From Nitrososphaerota archaeon (GTDB lineage Archaea > Thermoproteota > Nitrososphaeria_A > Caldarchaeales > Calditenuaceae): a DNA stretch of 64,000 bases. The notes beneath the pieces are model-generated. The model did not search any database, had not been told where the DNA came from, and was given only the letters and a program-made list of their open reading frames with translations. A program made the position numbers and the translations under genes. Below, piece after piece: positions 1-8,381 of this stretch (position 1 is its first letter; each line of letters begins with the position of its first letter). The DNA lies in assembly GCA_009889515.1 (NCBI GenBank), contig WUQR01000139.1, positions 186,001 to 250,000 of the forward strand, in the 5' to 3' direction.

Positions 1-546
1 GTCAAGAATGTGGAGCTTCTCTCAAGCTATGTCGAGCAGGGGTACAGTATCGTCTCGATCGAGCCCACCGCGACCTACACACTGAAACACATATACCCCT
101 ACCTGCTGAAGGGTGATGAGAGGGCTGAGGCCCTTTCGAGAAACACTGTAGAGGCCCTCCAAGTCCTTAGGAGACTGGTTGGTGAGGGTGTGTTGGCGGT
201 GAAAGCCCGCTCCGAGAAGCGCTACGGCATCCATGTGCCGTGCCACCAGAGGCCTCTATCAGGCGCTGAGAATATTGTGGCCCTCATGCGCGCTGCAGGA
301 TTGGAGGCAGAGGTCATCGAGGATGGCATGTGCTGTGGTATGGCTGGGACGTTTGGAATGAAGCACGGCCCAATCGGAAGAGGGCTCTCCAAGACCATGG
401 GTGTTAGGCTCTTCGAACTCTTCGCCTCAAGAGGTGTCGAGGCCATAGTCACCGAGAGCAGTGTCTGCGCAATCCACATAGAGGATGGTGCACATATGAA
501 GGTATTTCACCCGCTTGACATATTATACTTTGAAAAACCAAGCTAA
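1..546 (+). CDS. GlpC-like CCG-domain Fe-S oxidoreductase, C-terminal part
   Basis: The reading frame is open from the first base of the window, so the true start lies upstream and only the C-terminal 181 or so residues are seen. It carries a cysteine-rich CCG motif region: VPCHQRP near the middle, then DGMCCGMAGTFG, then a late cysteine in ESSVCAIHIE. This order matches the C-terminal domain of GlpC, the membrane-anchoring Fe-S subunit of anaerobic glycerol-3-phosphate dehydrogenase, and related HdrB/LutA-type proteins. These pass electrons to quinone or a heterodisulfide-like partner. Family membership is secure; the exact substrate is not, because the partner genes lie outside the window. 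Confidence 0.75.
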   Translation, partial: VKNVELLSSYVEQGYSIVSIEPTATYTLKHIYPYLLKGDERAEALSRNTVEALQVLRRLVGEGVLAVKARSEKRYGIHVPCHQRPLSGAENIVALMRAAGLEAEVIEDGMCCGMAGTFGMKHGPIGRGLSKTMGVRLFELFASRGVEAIVTESSVCAIHIEDGAHMKVFHPLDILYFEKPS

Positions 547-574
547 AAAAAGGAGTGGTGTGCTAGTATACCTA

Positions 575-979
575 CTATGCTTTTCCAAACCACGCCTTTA
601 CATGCGGCCTAGTCAAATAGTATATTATCAAGACGTTTATTATTATGCCTACTATGCTAGCGGGGTTACCGATAATAGAGGCCAGACCAATTATTATCCC
701 GATTATCGAGAATATTATTCCAAGAATCCACGCCCAACCCTTCCCCGTCCAGAAACCATAGGCAAGCACAAACCCTATTAGGGCCAAGATTAAAAGCAGC
801 CCGCCAAAGGCGACCCCGATCACCGCGAATAAGCCGCCCAAAGGACCTGCCGCTGGGGCCACTCCTGCTAATGCTCCAATAGTAAAGAAAAACACGGCAC
901 CCAGCAGAGACAATATCGCACCTATTATCTCCAGAATCGCTAGAATTGTTACACCTGTAGGCCTAGTTCTGACTGCCAC
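575..979 (-). CDS. small four-helix membrane protein
   Basis: A 134-residue protein made almost entirely of hydrophobic segments: about four membrane helices (roughly residues 10-30, 45-70, 78-100 and 102-122) with Gly/Ile-rich stretches and short loops. The C-terminus is positively charged (RPHVKAWFGKA). It looks like the small DUF-type four-helix membrane proteins common in archaea, but I do not recognise a function. It converges with the Fe-S oxidoreductase gene and diverges from RPA. Confidence 0.6.
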   Translation of the reverse strand: MAVRTRPTGVTILAILEIIGAILSLLGAVFFFTIGALAGVAPAAGPLGGLFAVIGVAFGGLLLILALIGFVLAYGFWTGKGWAWILGIIFSIIGIIIGLASIIGNPASIVGIIINVLIIYYLTRPHVKAWFGKA

Positions 980-1076
980 GTACCTTTTTAATTGTACATG
1001 ATTATATGCTTTTCTATTCTAGGGGACCGTGCGGTCATCGATTCCTTAGCCCCTACATCGAGACATGGGTCTTCAG

Positions 1077-1086
1077 GGTATAAATG
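1077..1086 (+). promoter_or_regulatory. TATA box for the RPA gene
   Basis: The sequence ggtataaatg contains TATAAA at 1079-1084, about 27-32 bases before the ATG at 1111. In archaea this spacing puts the transcription start close to the start codon, so a leaderless mRNA is likely. It also argues against the earlier in-frame ATG at 1084, which lies inside the TATA box. Confidence 0.6.
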
Positions 1087-1110
1087 CCGGGTTCGGGACT
1101 GGTATGTGGG

Positions 1111-2436
1111 ATGAGTGATTATGAGGCGCTTTTGAGGCGTGTTCTGAGCCTCGTGGGGGAGGATAAGCGGGAGGAGATCGAGGTGGAGGTTGAGAGGAGG
1201 GTTTCTGAGGACCCGAGGCTGACTCGCCTCGGAGCCCTCTATATTGTGGCCGGCGAGCTTGGGTTGTTTGAGGGCCTTAGGCAGGGCTCTTCTACCGTTG
1301 CTTTGTCTAAGCTTGTGGGCGGGCTTGGGTCGGTGAATATTGAGGCCAGAGTGATAGGGGTGTCTAGGCCTAGGCGCGAGCCCCCAGTCGTTTACCTCAG
1401 GCTCGGAGACGACTCGGGGGTTGTAGACGCCGTTGCGTGGGGTGATGCGGTAAGTAGGCTTGAGGCTGCTAACGTGGCCATTGGTAAGAGCATCTTGGTG
1501 AGAGGAGCTTATACCCGTGAGAGGCCCGATGGCGCGGTTGAGGTACATCTCGGCGAGCATGCCGAGATATCCGAGGCTGGGCCGGGTCTTCCTCCCCTTG
1601 AGCATTTCTTCGCCGAGTTGCCCGAGGTTTTTGAGGCGCGTGGGACCGTAGACTTTAAGGCCGTTATTCTCGGGTTCTCTGAGGCGAGGAGTGTCTCTGT
1701 GAAGGGTGAGGCTGTGGGTGTTAGAGACTTGCTCATTGGATGGCGTGGCGTTAAGGCTGAACTCAGTCTGTGGAGGGATCATGTGGGCCTCCTAGACGAA
1801 TCTAGTATCGGTAAGATAGCATATGTCGCCGGGGCAAAATGGTCTCCAGGCGGAACTCTATCAACAACATCGCGCTCCAGCATATTCATACCACCTCTAC
1901 CCCCACAGGAGCCGGTGCTACTCAAAATCGAACGCAGGCTCCCACAACAGGGAATGCTACTAGGCATAACCCAAGACGGGGTTGAGAGGGTTTATTCAGA
2001 GGACATCAGCCCCGGCCAGCTCATATCTGTTAGGGAGATGCGTTACACACGGGTCGGTAAGGGCTGGGCAATCATTCCCCTAGAGTATGAGCCGGCCCAT
2101 GTTGAGGCTGAGCCTCGGCCCAAGATACAGGCAATAGGGGATTTGCGCGCAGGTATGGTTGACGCTTCCGTCCAAGGTGAGGTTTTCTCCAAGTCGCCCA
2201 CCACCCGCATGAAGACCAAGAAGGGTGAGACTGATTTCTCAAGCTTCTGGCTCAAGGATATGTCTGGATCGATATTCTGTAAGGCGTGGGGTGAGGCTGT
2301 AAAGATGTTGGAGGAGGTCCGGGAGGGGGAGCAGGTAGTTCTACACTTCGTCAGGGTTGTAAAGAATCCTTGGGGTGAGCGTGAGGTCTATATTGGGGAG
2401 GAGTCTCTCGTAGCCCCCTCAGACGAGCCTGCCTGA
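1111..2436 (+). CDS. rpa: replication protein A (OB-fold single-stranded DNA-binding protein)
   Basis: A 441-residue archaeal RPA large-subunit homologue that would coat single-stranded DNA in replication and repair. After an N-terminal helical segment there are repeated OB-fold stretches, beginning with the one containing VVYLRLGDDSGVVDAVAWGD near residues 95-115. The last has KGETDFSSFWLKDMSGSIFCKAWG, a typical RPA OB-fold signature. No Cys4 zinc finger is obvious. The start at 1111 is preferred over 1084 because of the upstream TATA box. The 3' end overlaps the convergent KaiC-like gene by 49 bases. Confidence 0.85.
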   Translation: MSDYEALLRRVLSLVGEDKREEIEVEVERRVSEDPRLTRLGALYIVAGELGLFEGLRQGSSTVALSKLVGGLGSVNIEARVIGVSRPRREPPVVYLRLGDDSGVVDAVAWGDAVSRLEAANVAIGKSILVRGAYTRERPDGAVEVHLGEHAEISEAGPGLPPLEHFFAELPEVFEARGTVDFKAVILGFSEARSVSVKGEAVGVRDLLIGWRGVKAELSLWRDHVGLLDESSIGKIAYVAGAKWSPGGTLSTTSRSSIFIPPLPPQEPVLLKIERRLPQQGMLLGITQDGVERVYSEDISPGQLISVREMRYTRVGKGWAIIPLEYEPAHVEAEPRPKIQAIGDLRAGMVDASVQGEVFSKSPTTRMKTKKGETDFSSFWLKDMSGSIFCKAWGEAVKMLEEVREGEQVVLHFVRVVKNPWGEREVYIGEESLVAPSDEPA

Positions 2437-3209
2437 ACACCTTGAGCCCTAGTGGTCGGCGAGTTGGCTGCCCCAGGCACTGCCATCCTCTGCTGAAGAG
2501 CCCTAAGCGTGGGTCCGATGATTATCCCCCGGCCCCTAACTATCTCGAAGGTGTAGATAGAGTGGTCTGCAGGAGACCAGCGCATCTTCCTCACCAGCAG
2601 GGTCCGCACCAGGCGGCCATCTAGGTTGACTAGGCCGAGGACGATTACACCCGATGAGAGGTACTCCTCGTATCCGAACCTGCTGAGCTGTGTAGAGCCT
2701 GAGGGGATGTCACACGTCAGTATGGTGGTTGCACCTATCTTCTCCTCCAAGTAGACTATGATTTCGCGGATATATTCGCGGACTGCATATTCGTCGGCTG
2801 CTCCGAAGGCCATTGCGGATATGGGGTCGAGGACTATCCGCGAGACCTCTCCTCCCCGCGTCATCTTGATTATGGTGTCGATATACGCCCTGCTATCCTT
2901 CCTGTAGCGGCCAAGGTCCTCCGAGTAGATGCGTATCTCGAATGGGAAGAACCTGCCCTCCCTGTATGGGGTCCAGAAGTCCCAGCCAAGCGTCAGGGCG
3001 CCGTCAAGCACGCCGTTAATCCTTTCATCAAGCGAGACATAGGACACCTTCTCACCCCTCCTAAGCCCCTCCATCAAAAAGTGGAGGGAGAGGATGGTCT
3101 TCCCCACGCCCGTCTCTCCTGTGACAAGGTATGTCTTGCCGGGTATCAGCCCACCTCCAGTTATCCTGTCGAGGGTTGGGATGCCTGTCGAGACGCGGGT
3201 TGAGGACAT
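2388..3209 (-). CDS. single-domain KaiC-like RecA-family ATPase
   Basis: A 273-residue KaiC-domain ATPase of the RadA/RecA superfamily. The N-terminus has the typical STGIPTLDRITGGGLIPGKT lead-in, followed by Walker A GETGVGKT near residues 30-37. A Walker B-like SRIVLDPISAM lies near residue 125. The C-terminal 35 residues are Gly/Ser/Ala-rich and probably disordered. Archaeal single-domain KaiC proteins are thought to act in signalling or regulation, but their roles are mostly unknown. A TATA-like element at 3232-3240 lies about 25 bases before the start. Tail-to-tail overlap with RPA is 49 bases. Confidence 0.8.
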   Translation of the reverse strand: MSSTRVSTGIPTLDRITGGGLIPGKTYLVTGETGVGKTILSLHFLMEGLRRGEKVSYVSLDERINGVLDGALTLGWDFWTPYREGRFFPFEIRIYSEDLGRYRKDSRAYIDTIIKMTRGGEVSRIVLDPISAMAFGAADEYAVREYIREIIVYLEEKIGATTILTCDIPSGSTQLSRFGYEEYLSSGVIVLGLVNLDGRLVRTLLVRKMRWSPADHSIYTFEIVRGRGIIIGPTLRALQQRMAVPGAANSPTTRAQGVQAGSSEGATRDSSPI

Positions 3210-3309
3210 TCACCCTTCAATGTCTCCCGCCCATATAAATATGGGTTGGGGAGGGACCCGCCCTTGGGCCCTAATTTTTATCCTGCCACTTAGGACTAGT
3301 CGAGTGAAC

Positions 3310-3537
3310 ATGTTGTTCCCCATCAGGTGTTTTAGCTGTGGAGCGCCTATAGGGCATCTATGGGAGCGGTACAACAAGCTTGTCAAGTCTGGCATGAAGC
3401 CCGCAGAAGCTCTCGATTCTCTGGGAGTCAAGAGGTACTGCTGCAGGAGGATGTTCCTTTCCCACGTGGAGGTCATAGACAGCTTCTTAGAGTTCTCCGT
3501 AGCATCTGGCGGGGGAGGAAGTGGTTGGGGCGGATAA
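3310..3537 (+). CDS. rpoN: DNA-directed RNA polymerase subunit N (Rpb10 homologue)
   Basis: A 75-residue RNA polymerase subunit that binds one zinc and helps assemble the Rpo3/Rpo11 platform. The N-terminus FPIRCFSCG and the later RYCCRRMF give the diagnostic CxxC...CC zinc motif of Rpb10. The ATG at 3310 gives the standard family N-terminus. The C-terminal tail is glycine-rich, which is slightly longer than usual. It is followed by eno and rps2, a common archaeal gene order. Its last codons overlap the proposed enolase start by 13 bases. Confidence 0.92.
   Translation: MLFPIRCFSCGAPIGHLWERYNKLVKSGMKPAEALDSLGVKRYCCRRMFLSHVEVIDSFLEFSVASGGGGSGWGG
3512..3518 (+). promoter_or_regulatory. Shine-Dalgarno that fixes the enolase TTG start
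   Basis: GGGGAGG lies six bases before the TTG at 3525. No ATG or GTG lies in frame between here and the conserved enolase N-terminal motif except inside that motif, so this site decides the start. Confidence 0.5.
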
Positions 3538-4772
3538 CAGGCCTGTCTGGTAGGGTGGTCTTCGACTCTCGAGGAGATAAGACGATAGAGGTAGAGGCGG
3601 TTGTAGACGGGGTGAAAGGACGCGCGGCGGCACCCGCAGGTAAGAGCAGGGGTAAGAGGGAGGTGGAGCCTTATCCGGTAGGAGGCCCCGAGGCTGCCGT
3701 CAAGGTATTGAGGGAGAGGGTTGCCCCGAGGCTGGTTGGACACGAATACACCGGCTTCATCGAGTTTGATAAGCTGCTGCAAGAGATTGACGGTACCCCC
3801 AACTACTCAGGCATTGGAGGGAACACAGCACTCGCGGTCTCGGTCGCAGTGCTATCTGCTTACGCAGCTCTACGAGGCGAGCCACTCTACAAACTCATCG
3901 CCCGTGAGACAGGGCAGGAGCCTGCACTTCCGCTACCACTAGGCAACGTGTTAGGAGGTGGGAAACACGCCGGCCAAGGCGCGCCAGAGATCCAAGAGTA
4001 TCTCGTCATACCGCTGAACCCGAAGACAATCCACGAGGCGGTGGAGGCCAACATCAGGGTGCATAGGAGGCTTGGAGAAATACTGTCGAAGCGGGTGAGC
4101 GGGTTCCCACTTGGGAAAGGCGATGAGGGCGGCTATGCCCCGCCTATCTCTGTAGAGGCTGCCCTTGAAGCTGTTAAGGAGGCTGCCCAGAGGGTCGGTG
4201 ACGAGATGGGTATTAGGATAGGCGTGGGCTTAGATGTTGCTGCTGGGAGCATATATGATGAGTCCTCGCGGAGATATGTCTTGAAGAGCCAGGGCCTCTA
4301 CTTGGACCGTGAAGGATTCATAAACTACATCGAAGAGTTGGCGGGAAAGGCAAACCTAGTATACATAGAGGATCCATTCTTGGAGGATGACCCAGACGCC
4401 TTCGCCGAACTGAGAAAACGCCTACCCAACACTCTAATCTGCGGCGACGACCTAGTTGTTACGCGGCGAGAACTGATCGAGGACTGCCTCAAGAAGGGAG
4501 CTATCAACGCGGCCATCATCAAGCCCAACCAGGTTGGGAGCCTATACCAGACTTGGGGCGCCGTAGAGGCCTGCCTAAAGGGTGGTGCCGTGCCTGTCGC
4601 TTCCCACAGGTCAGGCGAGACAACCGACGCCTATCTCTCGCACCTTGCGGTTGGAATGGGGTGTAAGGTGATTAAGGCTGGTGTTCTGGGAGGTGAAAGG
4701 ATTGCCAAGGCCAACGAGCTGGTCAGGATCAGCGAAGAAGTTGGGGCCTCAAGGGTCAGGAGGATTGCCTAA
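3525..4772 (+). CDS. eno: enolase (phosphopyruvate hydratase)
   Basis: Interconverts 2-phosphoglycerate and phosphoenolpyruvate in glycolysis and gluconeogenesis. The N-terminus has RVVFDSRGDKTIEVE, the enolase entry motif; metal and catalytic regions include YIEDPFLEDD, ICGDDLVVT, AAIIKPNQVGS and the late signature SHRSGETTDAYLSHLAVG. With the TTG start at 3525 the protein has 415 residues, slightly short for an archaeal enolase, and no N-terminal domain elements are missing. It sits between rpoN and rps2 in one transcription direction. Confidence 0.93.
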   Translation: MGRITGLSGRVVFDSRGDKTIEVEAVVDGVKGRAAAPAGKSRGKREVEPYPVGGPEAAVKVLRERVAPRLVGHEYTGFIEFDKLLQEIDGTPNYSGIGGNTALAVSVAVLSAYAALRGEPLYKLIARETGQEPALPLPLGNVLGGGKHAGQGAPEIQEYLVIPLNPKTIHEAVEANIRVHRRLGEILSKRVSGFPLGKGDEGGYAPPISVEAALEAVKEAAQRVGDEMGIRIGVGLDVAAGSIYDESSRRYVLKSQGLYLDREGFINYIEELAGKANLVYIEDPFLEDDPDAFAELRKRLPNTLICGDDLVVTRRELIEDCLKKGAINAAIIKPNQVGSLYQTWGAVEACLKGGAVPVASHRSGETTDAYLSHLAVGMGCKVIKAGVLGGERIAKANELVRISEEVGASRVRRIA

Positions 4773-4878
4773 ACCCTTCTCGATGCGTGTGGGGAGGGCT
4801 CTGTAAAGGTATATGAATACAGAATTGTCCATATCTTGTGCGAGGTAGGCTTGAGGGTGGCTATCCCGGTGATGATGC

Positions 4879-5523
4879 TTGGAGGCTAGGGACTATCTCT
4901 CACCTGACGTGGAGCTTCAGGAGCTCCTCGTTAAGAGTGGAGTGCATCTTGGAGCCAAGGTAAAGGTTGCCCACATGGAGCGCTTCATATATAGGATGAG
5001 GCCGGACGGGGTATACCTATTCGAGGCTAGGAAGCTCCTAGAGCGGCTGAACATAGCGGCCCGGTTCATGGCCCTGTTCGAACCCTCAAAAATCTTGGTC
5101 GTCTCAACACACGTCTATGGGATAAGGGCTGTTCAGAGGTTCTGCGAGGTTACTGGCTGCATCCCCGTCGCCGGCAAGATACCGGCCGGAATCCTGACAA
5201 ATAGGACACTAAAATACTATGTCGAGCCAGAGGTCGTGCTGGTTTCCGACCCTCGCTACGACTTGCAGGCAGTGGTTGAGGCCTCGATCGCTAGGAAGCC
5301 GGTAATAGCTATGTGCAGCACCGACAACGTTTGCAACAATATAGACCTCATAATCCCCATGAATAATAGGGGCAGAACCTCCCTCCCATTCGCCTTCTGG
5401 TATCTCGCGCGAAGATACCTGATTGAGCGGGGAGAGGCCACCCCTGAACTCCTATCATCCCTGACCATCGAGCAATTCACCGCCCAGCCCGTCCCAGGCG
5501 AGGAATATCAGCAGATAGTTTAG
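4879..5523 (+). CDS. rps2: 30S ribosomal protein S2 (uS2)
   Basis: A 214-residue archaeal uS2 of the small ribosomal subunit. Typical motifs are ELLVKSGVHLGAKVK at the N-terminus, GRIPAGILTN-like GKIPAGILTNRTLKYY, and NNRGRTSLPFAFWYLARRYL near the C-terminus. A stop codon in frame at 4873 means the TTG at 4879 is the only sensible start. It completes the rpoN-eno-rps2 run. Confidence 0.93.
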   Translation: MEARDYLSPDVELQELLVKSGVHLGAKVKVAHMERFIYRMRPDGVYLFEARKLLERLNIAARFMALFEPSKILVVSTHVYGIRAVQRFCEVTGCIPVAGKIPAGILTNRTLKYYVEPEVVLVSDPRYDLQAVVEASIARKPVIAMCSTDNVCNNIDLIIPMNNRGRTSLPFAFWYLARRYLIERGEATPELLSSLTIEQFTAQPVPGEEYQQIV

Positions 5524-5529
5524 CAGGGT

Positions 5530-6663
5530 TTACTGCTCTGCTTTTATTATATGGGCGGCTATCGAGCCGAGCATTATCCTCCTCTCCCCCGTCACGGTCC
5601 AGCCCACATCTTCTAGGGCCCGGGCAACAACTACAGGCTTACTCGCAATAAGTGTGAGACTCGCGCCCGGCGAGGCACGTCTCATAGATGAGAATGCCTT
5701 GGTGTAGAAGCTGTAGGGGTCGCGGAGCCCCATCCTCACTCCGAATGGAGGGTTGCAGACGATCTTGCTGAAGGGCTTCTTGATGAACTTCTCGAGATTC
5801 AGAGCGTCTCCCAATGATAGATTTACACACCCCTTTAAGCCGGCCATCTCTAGATTCGTCTCCGCGTCTGCGAGAGCTTTTGGTGATGCATCTATCCCAG
5901 CTATATCCAGAGGCTTGGGAGACTCCTCCTCACTCATCAGCCTCTCCTTAAGCTGGCGAAGCATAGCGGGGCTGAAGATCCTAAGCCTCGTCATCGCGAG
6001 GTTTTCCATCCTTATTCCCGGGTGGATGTTGAGGGCATGTATTGCCGCCTCTATCGGGATTGTTCCTGAGCCGCAGAACGGGTCTAGCAAGGATTCGCTT
6101 GGCTGCCAGCCAGCAATCATCAACATCGAGTACGCGACGGTTGGGGAGAGGCCGGCCCTATGGTGTCGGACCCTGTAGTATCTGTGGTGGAGTGATAGGC
6201 CGGTAGTGTTGAGACCTAGGATAAAGTCGCTATCCCTCAGGATGGCTAGAAACTCGACATCAGGGTCGTTGAGGTCAACCCTCAACCTAACGCCGGTCGC
6301 ACTCTTGTATGACTCTATTATAGCCTCCCCCACAGCCGCCGCTATGTCCAAGCTGGTGAAGTCATGCTCACCATGCCTCTCCGCTCTCACCGCAAAACTC
6401 TGCCCCCTATCGATAAGCTCAACTAGGCTCGGCGCAGCCGCGAGTCCTTCTATCTCGGCTAGACCCGTAGCCTCACCCCGCGCCACAAGCAGATAGACCT
6501 TGTTCACACTCTTGGCCGAGTAGTTGAGGAGGGCACACCCCTCAGGCGACGCATCGAAGAAGACCTTCGAGACATCGGTAACCACATCTACGCCAAGAAG
6601 CCTCGAGATCTCCGCAGCCGCTACATCCTCAAGCCCAGTCACAGTGGTTGCGAAGAACCTCAA
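5530..6663 (-). CDS. THUMP-domain RNA N2-guanosine methyltransferase (Trm14/RlmL-like)
   Basis: A 377-residue SAM-dependent methyltransferase with an N-terminal THUMP RNA-binding region and a C-terminal Rossmann-fold domain. Motif I is LLDPFCGSGTIPIEA near residue 195, and the catalytic motif IV is CNPPFGVRMG near residue 305. NPPF is the signature of enzymes that methylate an exocyclic amino group of guanine. Archaeal relatives make m2G6 in tRNA, which is the most likely role here. The start is TTG. It converges with rps2, six bases away. Confidence 0.85.
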   Translation of the reverse strand: MRFFATTVTGLEDVAAAEISRLLGVDVVTDVSKVFFDASPEGCALLNYSAKSVNKVYLLVARGEATGLAEIEGLAAAPSLVELIDRGQSFAVRAERHGEHDFTSLDIAAAVGEAIIESYKSATGVRLRVDLNDPDVEFLAILRDSDFILGLNTTGLSLHHRYYRVRHHRAGLSPTVAYSMLMIAGWQPSESLLDPFCGSGTIPIEAAIHALNIHPGIRMENLAMTRLRIFSPAMLRQLKERLMSEEESPKPLDIAGIDASPKALADAETNLEMAGLKGCVNLSLGDALNLEKFIKKPFSKIVCNPPFGVRMGLRDPYSFYTKAFSSMRRASPGASLTLIASKPVVVARALEDVGWTVTGERRIMLGSIAAHIIKAEQ

Positions 6664-6970
6664 TGGCCCCTAAACCCCTCCCCACAAAAGCCTACGGACT
6701 ACCCCAACAATAAATCCTGAGGGTGCCTCTATTAAAGAACTTTAACACTCAAAGCGGAATACGCGACGGTCCTAACAACCCATCAAATCTCCCTAGGCGC
6801 TCTTAGAACCTTTATCAGGGCGAGGCAGTGACTGTCAAGTTGTACTAGGTCGTATGCAAGAGTAAATGTTGGTAAAAAAGATGGCGGATAACTTTTGAGC
6901 CGGCCAAATATACTAGCGTATGCTCGGTGTTACAGGGCTAAAGTGAGGTCAATATATTGACTTCATTATT
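6664..6970. other. 307-base gap with no gene seen
   Basis: The interval between the methyltransferase start and the 3' end of the SnoaL-like gene has no convincing open frame. It holds only AT-rich patches, including ggtaaaaaag near 6871-6880. I see no tRNA, repeat or clear inverted repeat. Confidence 0.5.
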
Positions 6971-7444
6971 CTATTCTTTGACTAGGCCCAACTGTCGAAA
7001 TACACCAAGCTCGTCAAAGTTTTCCCACTCTTCCACAACCTTACCATCCTTAAACCGCATTATTCCAATCGTCCTGACCGAGAAAGTTCTGCCTGTAGCA
7101 GGTATTCCCATCAATTCTCCTTTATGCGTGCCCTTTGCAGTCATGCGGTATACCACTTTGTCGCCCTCTGCGACGAGGTCTTGGATCTCAAATTTCATGT
7201 CGGGGAAAGCTGCAAAATAGATGCTGAAAAACTCTTTCATACCATTCTTATCAAGTGTCTCGCCTGTGCCAGTGCCATGGTAAACCATTTCATCATTATA
7301 GAATTTTCTTAGTATGTTGTCTATGTTACTAATGCTGTGGTCGCGATTCACCTCTTCAATTATTTTTCTGACGACAGTCTTGTTCTGTTCAGCTGTCATG
7401 ACCACACTCATAGGAGATGACCTTAATAAGTCTATGTGAGACAA
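6971..7444 (-). CDS. SnoaL-like (NTF2-fold) protein
   Basis: A 157-residue protein of the SnoaL/ester-cyclase family (NTF2-like fold). It shows the usual layout: helical N-terminus NKTVVRKIIEEVN, then MVYHGTGTGE, FFSIYFAAFPDMKFEIQDLV, the strand pair KVVYRMTAKGTHKGELMGIP and the end FKDGKVVEEWENFDELG. Family members isomerise, cyclise or merely bind small molecules, so the substrate is unknown. Start is uncertain: TTG 7444 sits about 27 bases after a TATA-like taatataaaa (7471-7480), but ATG 7411 would also give the whole domain. Divergent from the cupredoxin gene. Confidence 0.75.
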   Translation of the reverse strand: MSHIDLLRSSPMSVVMTAEQNKTVVRKIIEEVNRDHSISNIDNILRKFYNDEMVYHGTGTGETLDKNGMKEFFSIYFAAFPDMKFEIQDLVAEGDKVVYRMTAKGTHKGELMGIPATGRTFSVRTIGIMRFKDGKVVEEWENFDELGVFRQLGLVKE

Positions 7445-7485
7445 CCAGAACTATGTTATTCACATAACTATTTTATATTACCCTC

Positions 7486-8310
7486 ATGGAAAATATCATG
7501 TCAGAAGAGCATTCTAAGACTATGCACAGGTGGTCGATAAACAAAATATCGATGTCGGTTATTCTGGCACTCGGCTCAGTATATTTCGCCTATTTCCTTA
7601 TCGCTTTCGGCGGCTTTGGATTTCCGTTTCCAGCAATACCCTTCATCGTCTTCATACTAGCCTACATAGCCTCGCTCATAGCGGTACTGCGTGGTAGGTT
7701 GTGGGGCTTTCTAGCGGGGTCAGCAAGCCTGATGGTCACGCTAGCACTCTTTGTGACAGAGATATTGGGAATACTTTCACGGCCTAGCAGCCAGCCAGAC
7801 TCATTCATAATTGCGCTTACATTTCTTTTAGGCGCGCCCCTCTCAGTCGTCTTTGCTATACAGGGCTTCCGAGAAATTAGGGGCAGGATACCTATCACAC
7901 CACTTAAAGTCTCCAAGCTTAACGCAGTTTCTCTGATAGTCTTCGGCGTGATGGTGGGATCACTCTTCACTGCCTACCTATCATCAGCCTCACCAGGCGG
8001 CTCGGGCTGGCCCCTAGCTAGTGGTTCACCCGGCGCGACGCTGTACATCGAGGAGGAGAGCGTTAACTACAAAACTACTAAAGAGTTCACCGTCGACAGG
8101 GGAGATAACATTGTACTAGTGGTGAAGAACTTTGACAACCAACTGCACGACATCACAATAGACGAGCTTGGCTTCAAGCTAAACAATCCTCAGCGGTCCA
8201 CATCCTTGGGAGTGCTTACATTCGATCAGGTAGGCACCTATACGTTCTACTGCTCCATCCCTGGGCACCGCGAGCAAGGTATGGAAGGAAGGATAATCGT
8301 CGGAGATTAA
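7486..8310 (+). CDS. membrane protein fused to a C-terminal cupredoxin domain
   Basis: A 274-residue protein with four or five membrane helices in residues 20-175, then a plastocyanin/cupredoxin domain from about residue 190. Blue-copper ligands can be assigned: His in NQLHDITID, then Cys, His and Met in FYCSIPGHREQGMEG at the end. It should hold a copper centre on the outer face of the membrane and carry one electron to or from a respiratory partner. No oxidase genes are adjacent. The first ATG (7486) or the one at 7498 could be the start. Confidence 0.8.
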   Translation: MENIMSEEHSKTMHRWSINKISMSVILALGSVYFAYFLIAFGGFGFPFPAIPFIVFILAYIASLIAVLRGRLWGFLAGSASLMVTLALFVTEILGILSRPSSQPDSFIIALTFLLGAPLSVVFAIQGFREIRGRIPITPLKVSKLNAVSLIVFGVMVGSLFTAYLSSASPGGSGWPLASGSPGATLYIEEESVNYKTTKEFTVDRGDNIVLVVKNFDNQLHDITIDELGFKLNNPQRSTSLGVLTFDQVGTYTFYCSIPGHREQGMEGRIIVGD

Positions 8311-8381
8311 ACACGGGTTCTAAGTTGTCAGCCTCTCCATACCAGTAAATACGTCGGCTGACTAGCGGGAGTCCTAGCACA

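Noticed and set aside
988-1782. Long minus-strand open frame over the RPA gene
   Set aside because: Its Pro/Arg/His-rich composition has no domain, and it lies wholly antisense to a clear RPA coding region.
3210-3782. Minus-strand frame over rpoN and eno
   Set aside because: It covers two certain genes on the other strand and has no motif.
4869-4910. Possible C/D box RNA (gtgatga and later ctga) at the rps2 start
   Set aside because: Only single short motifs inside a coding region; no second box pair or flanking stem, so chance is likely.
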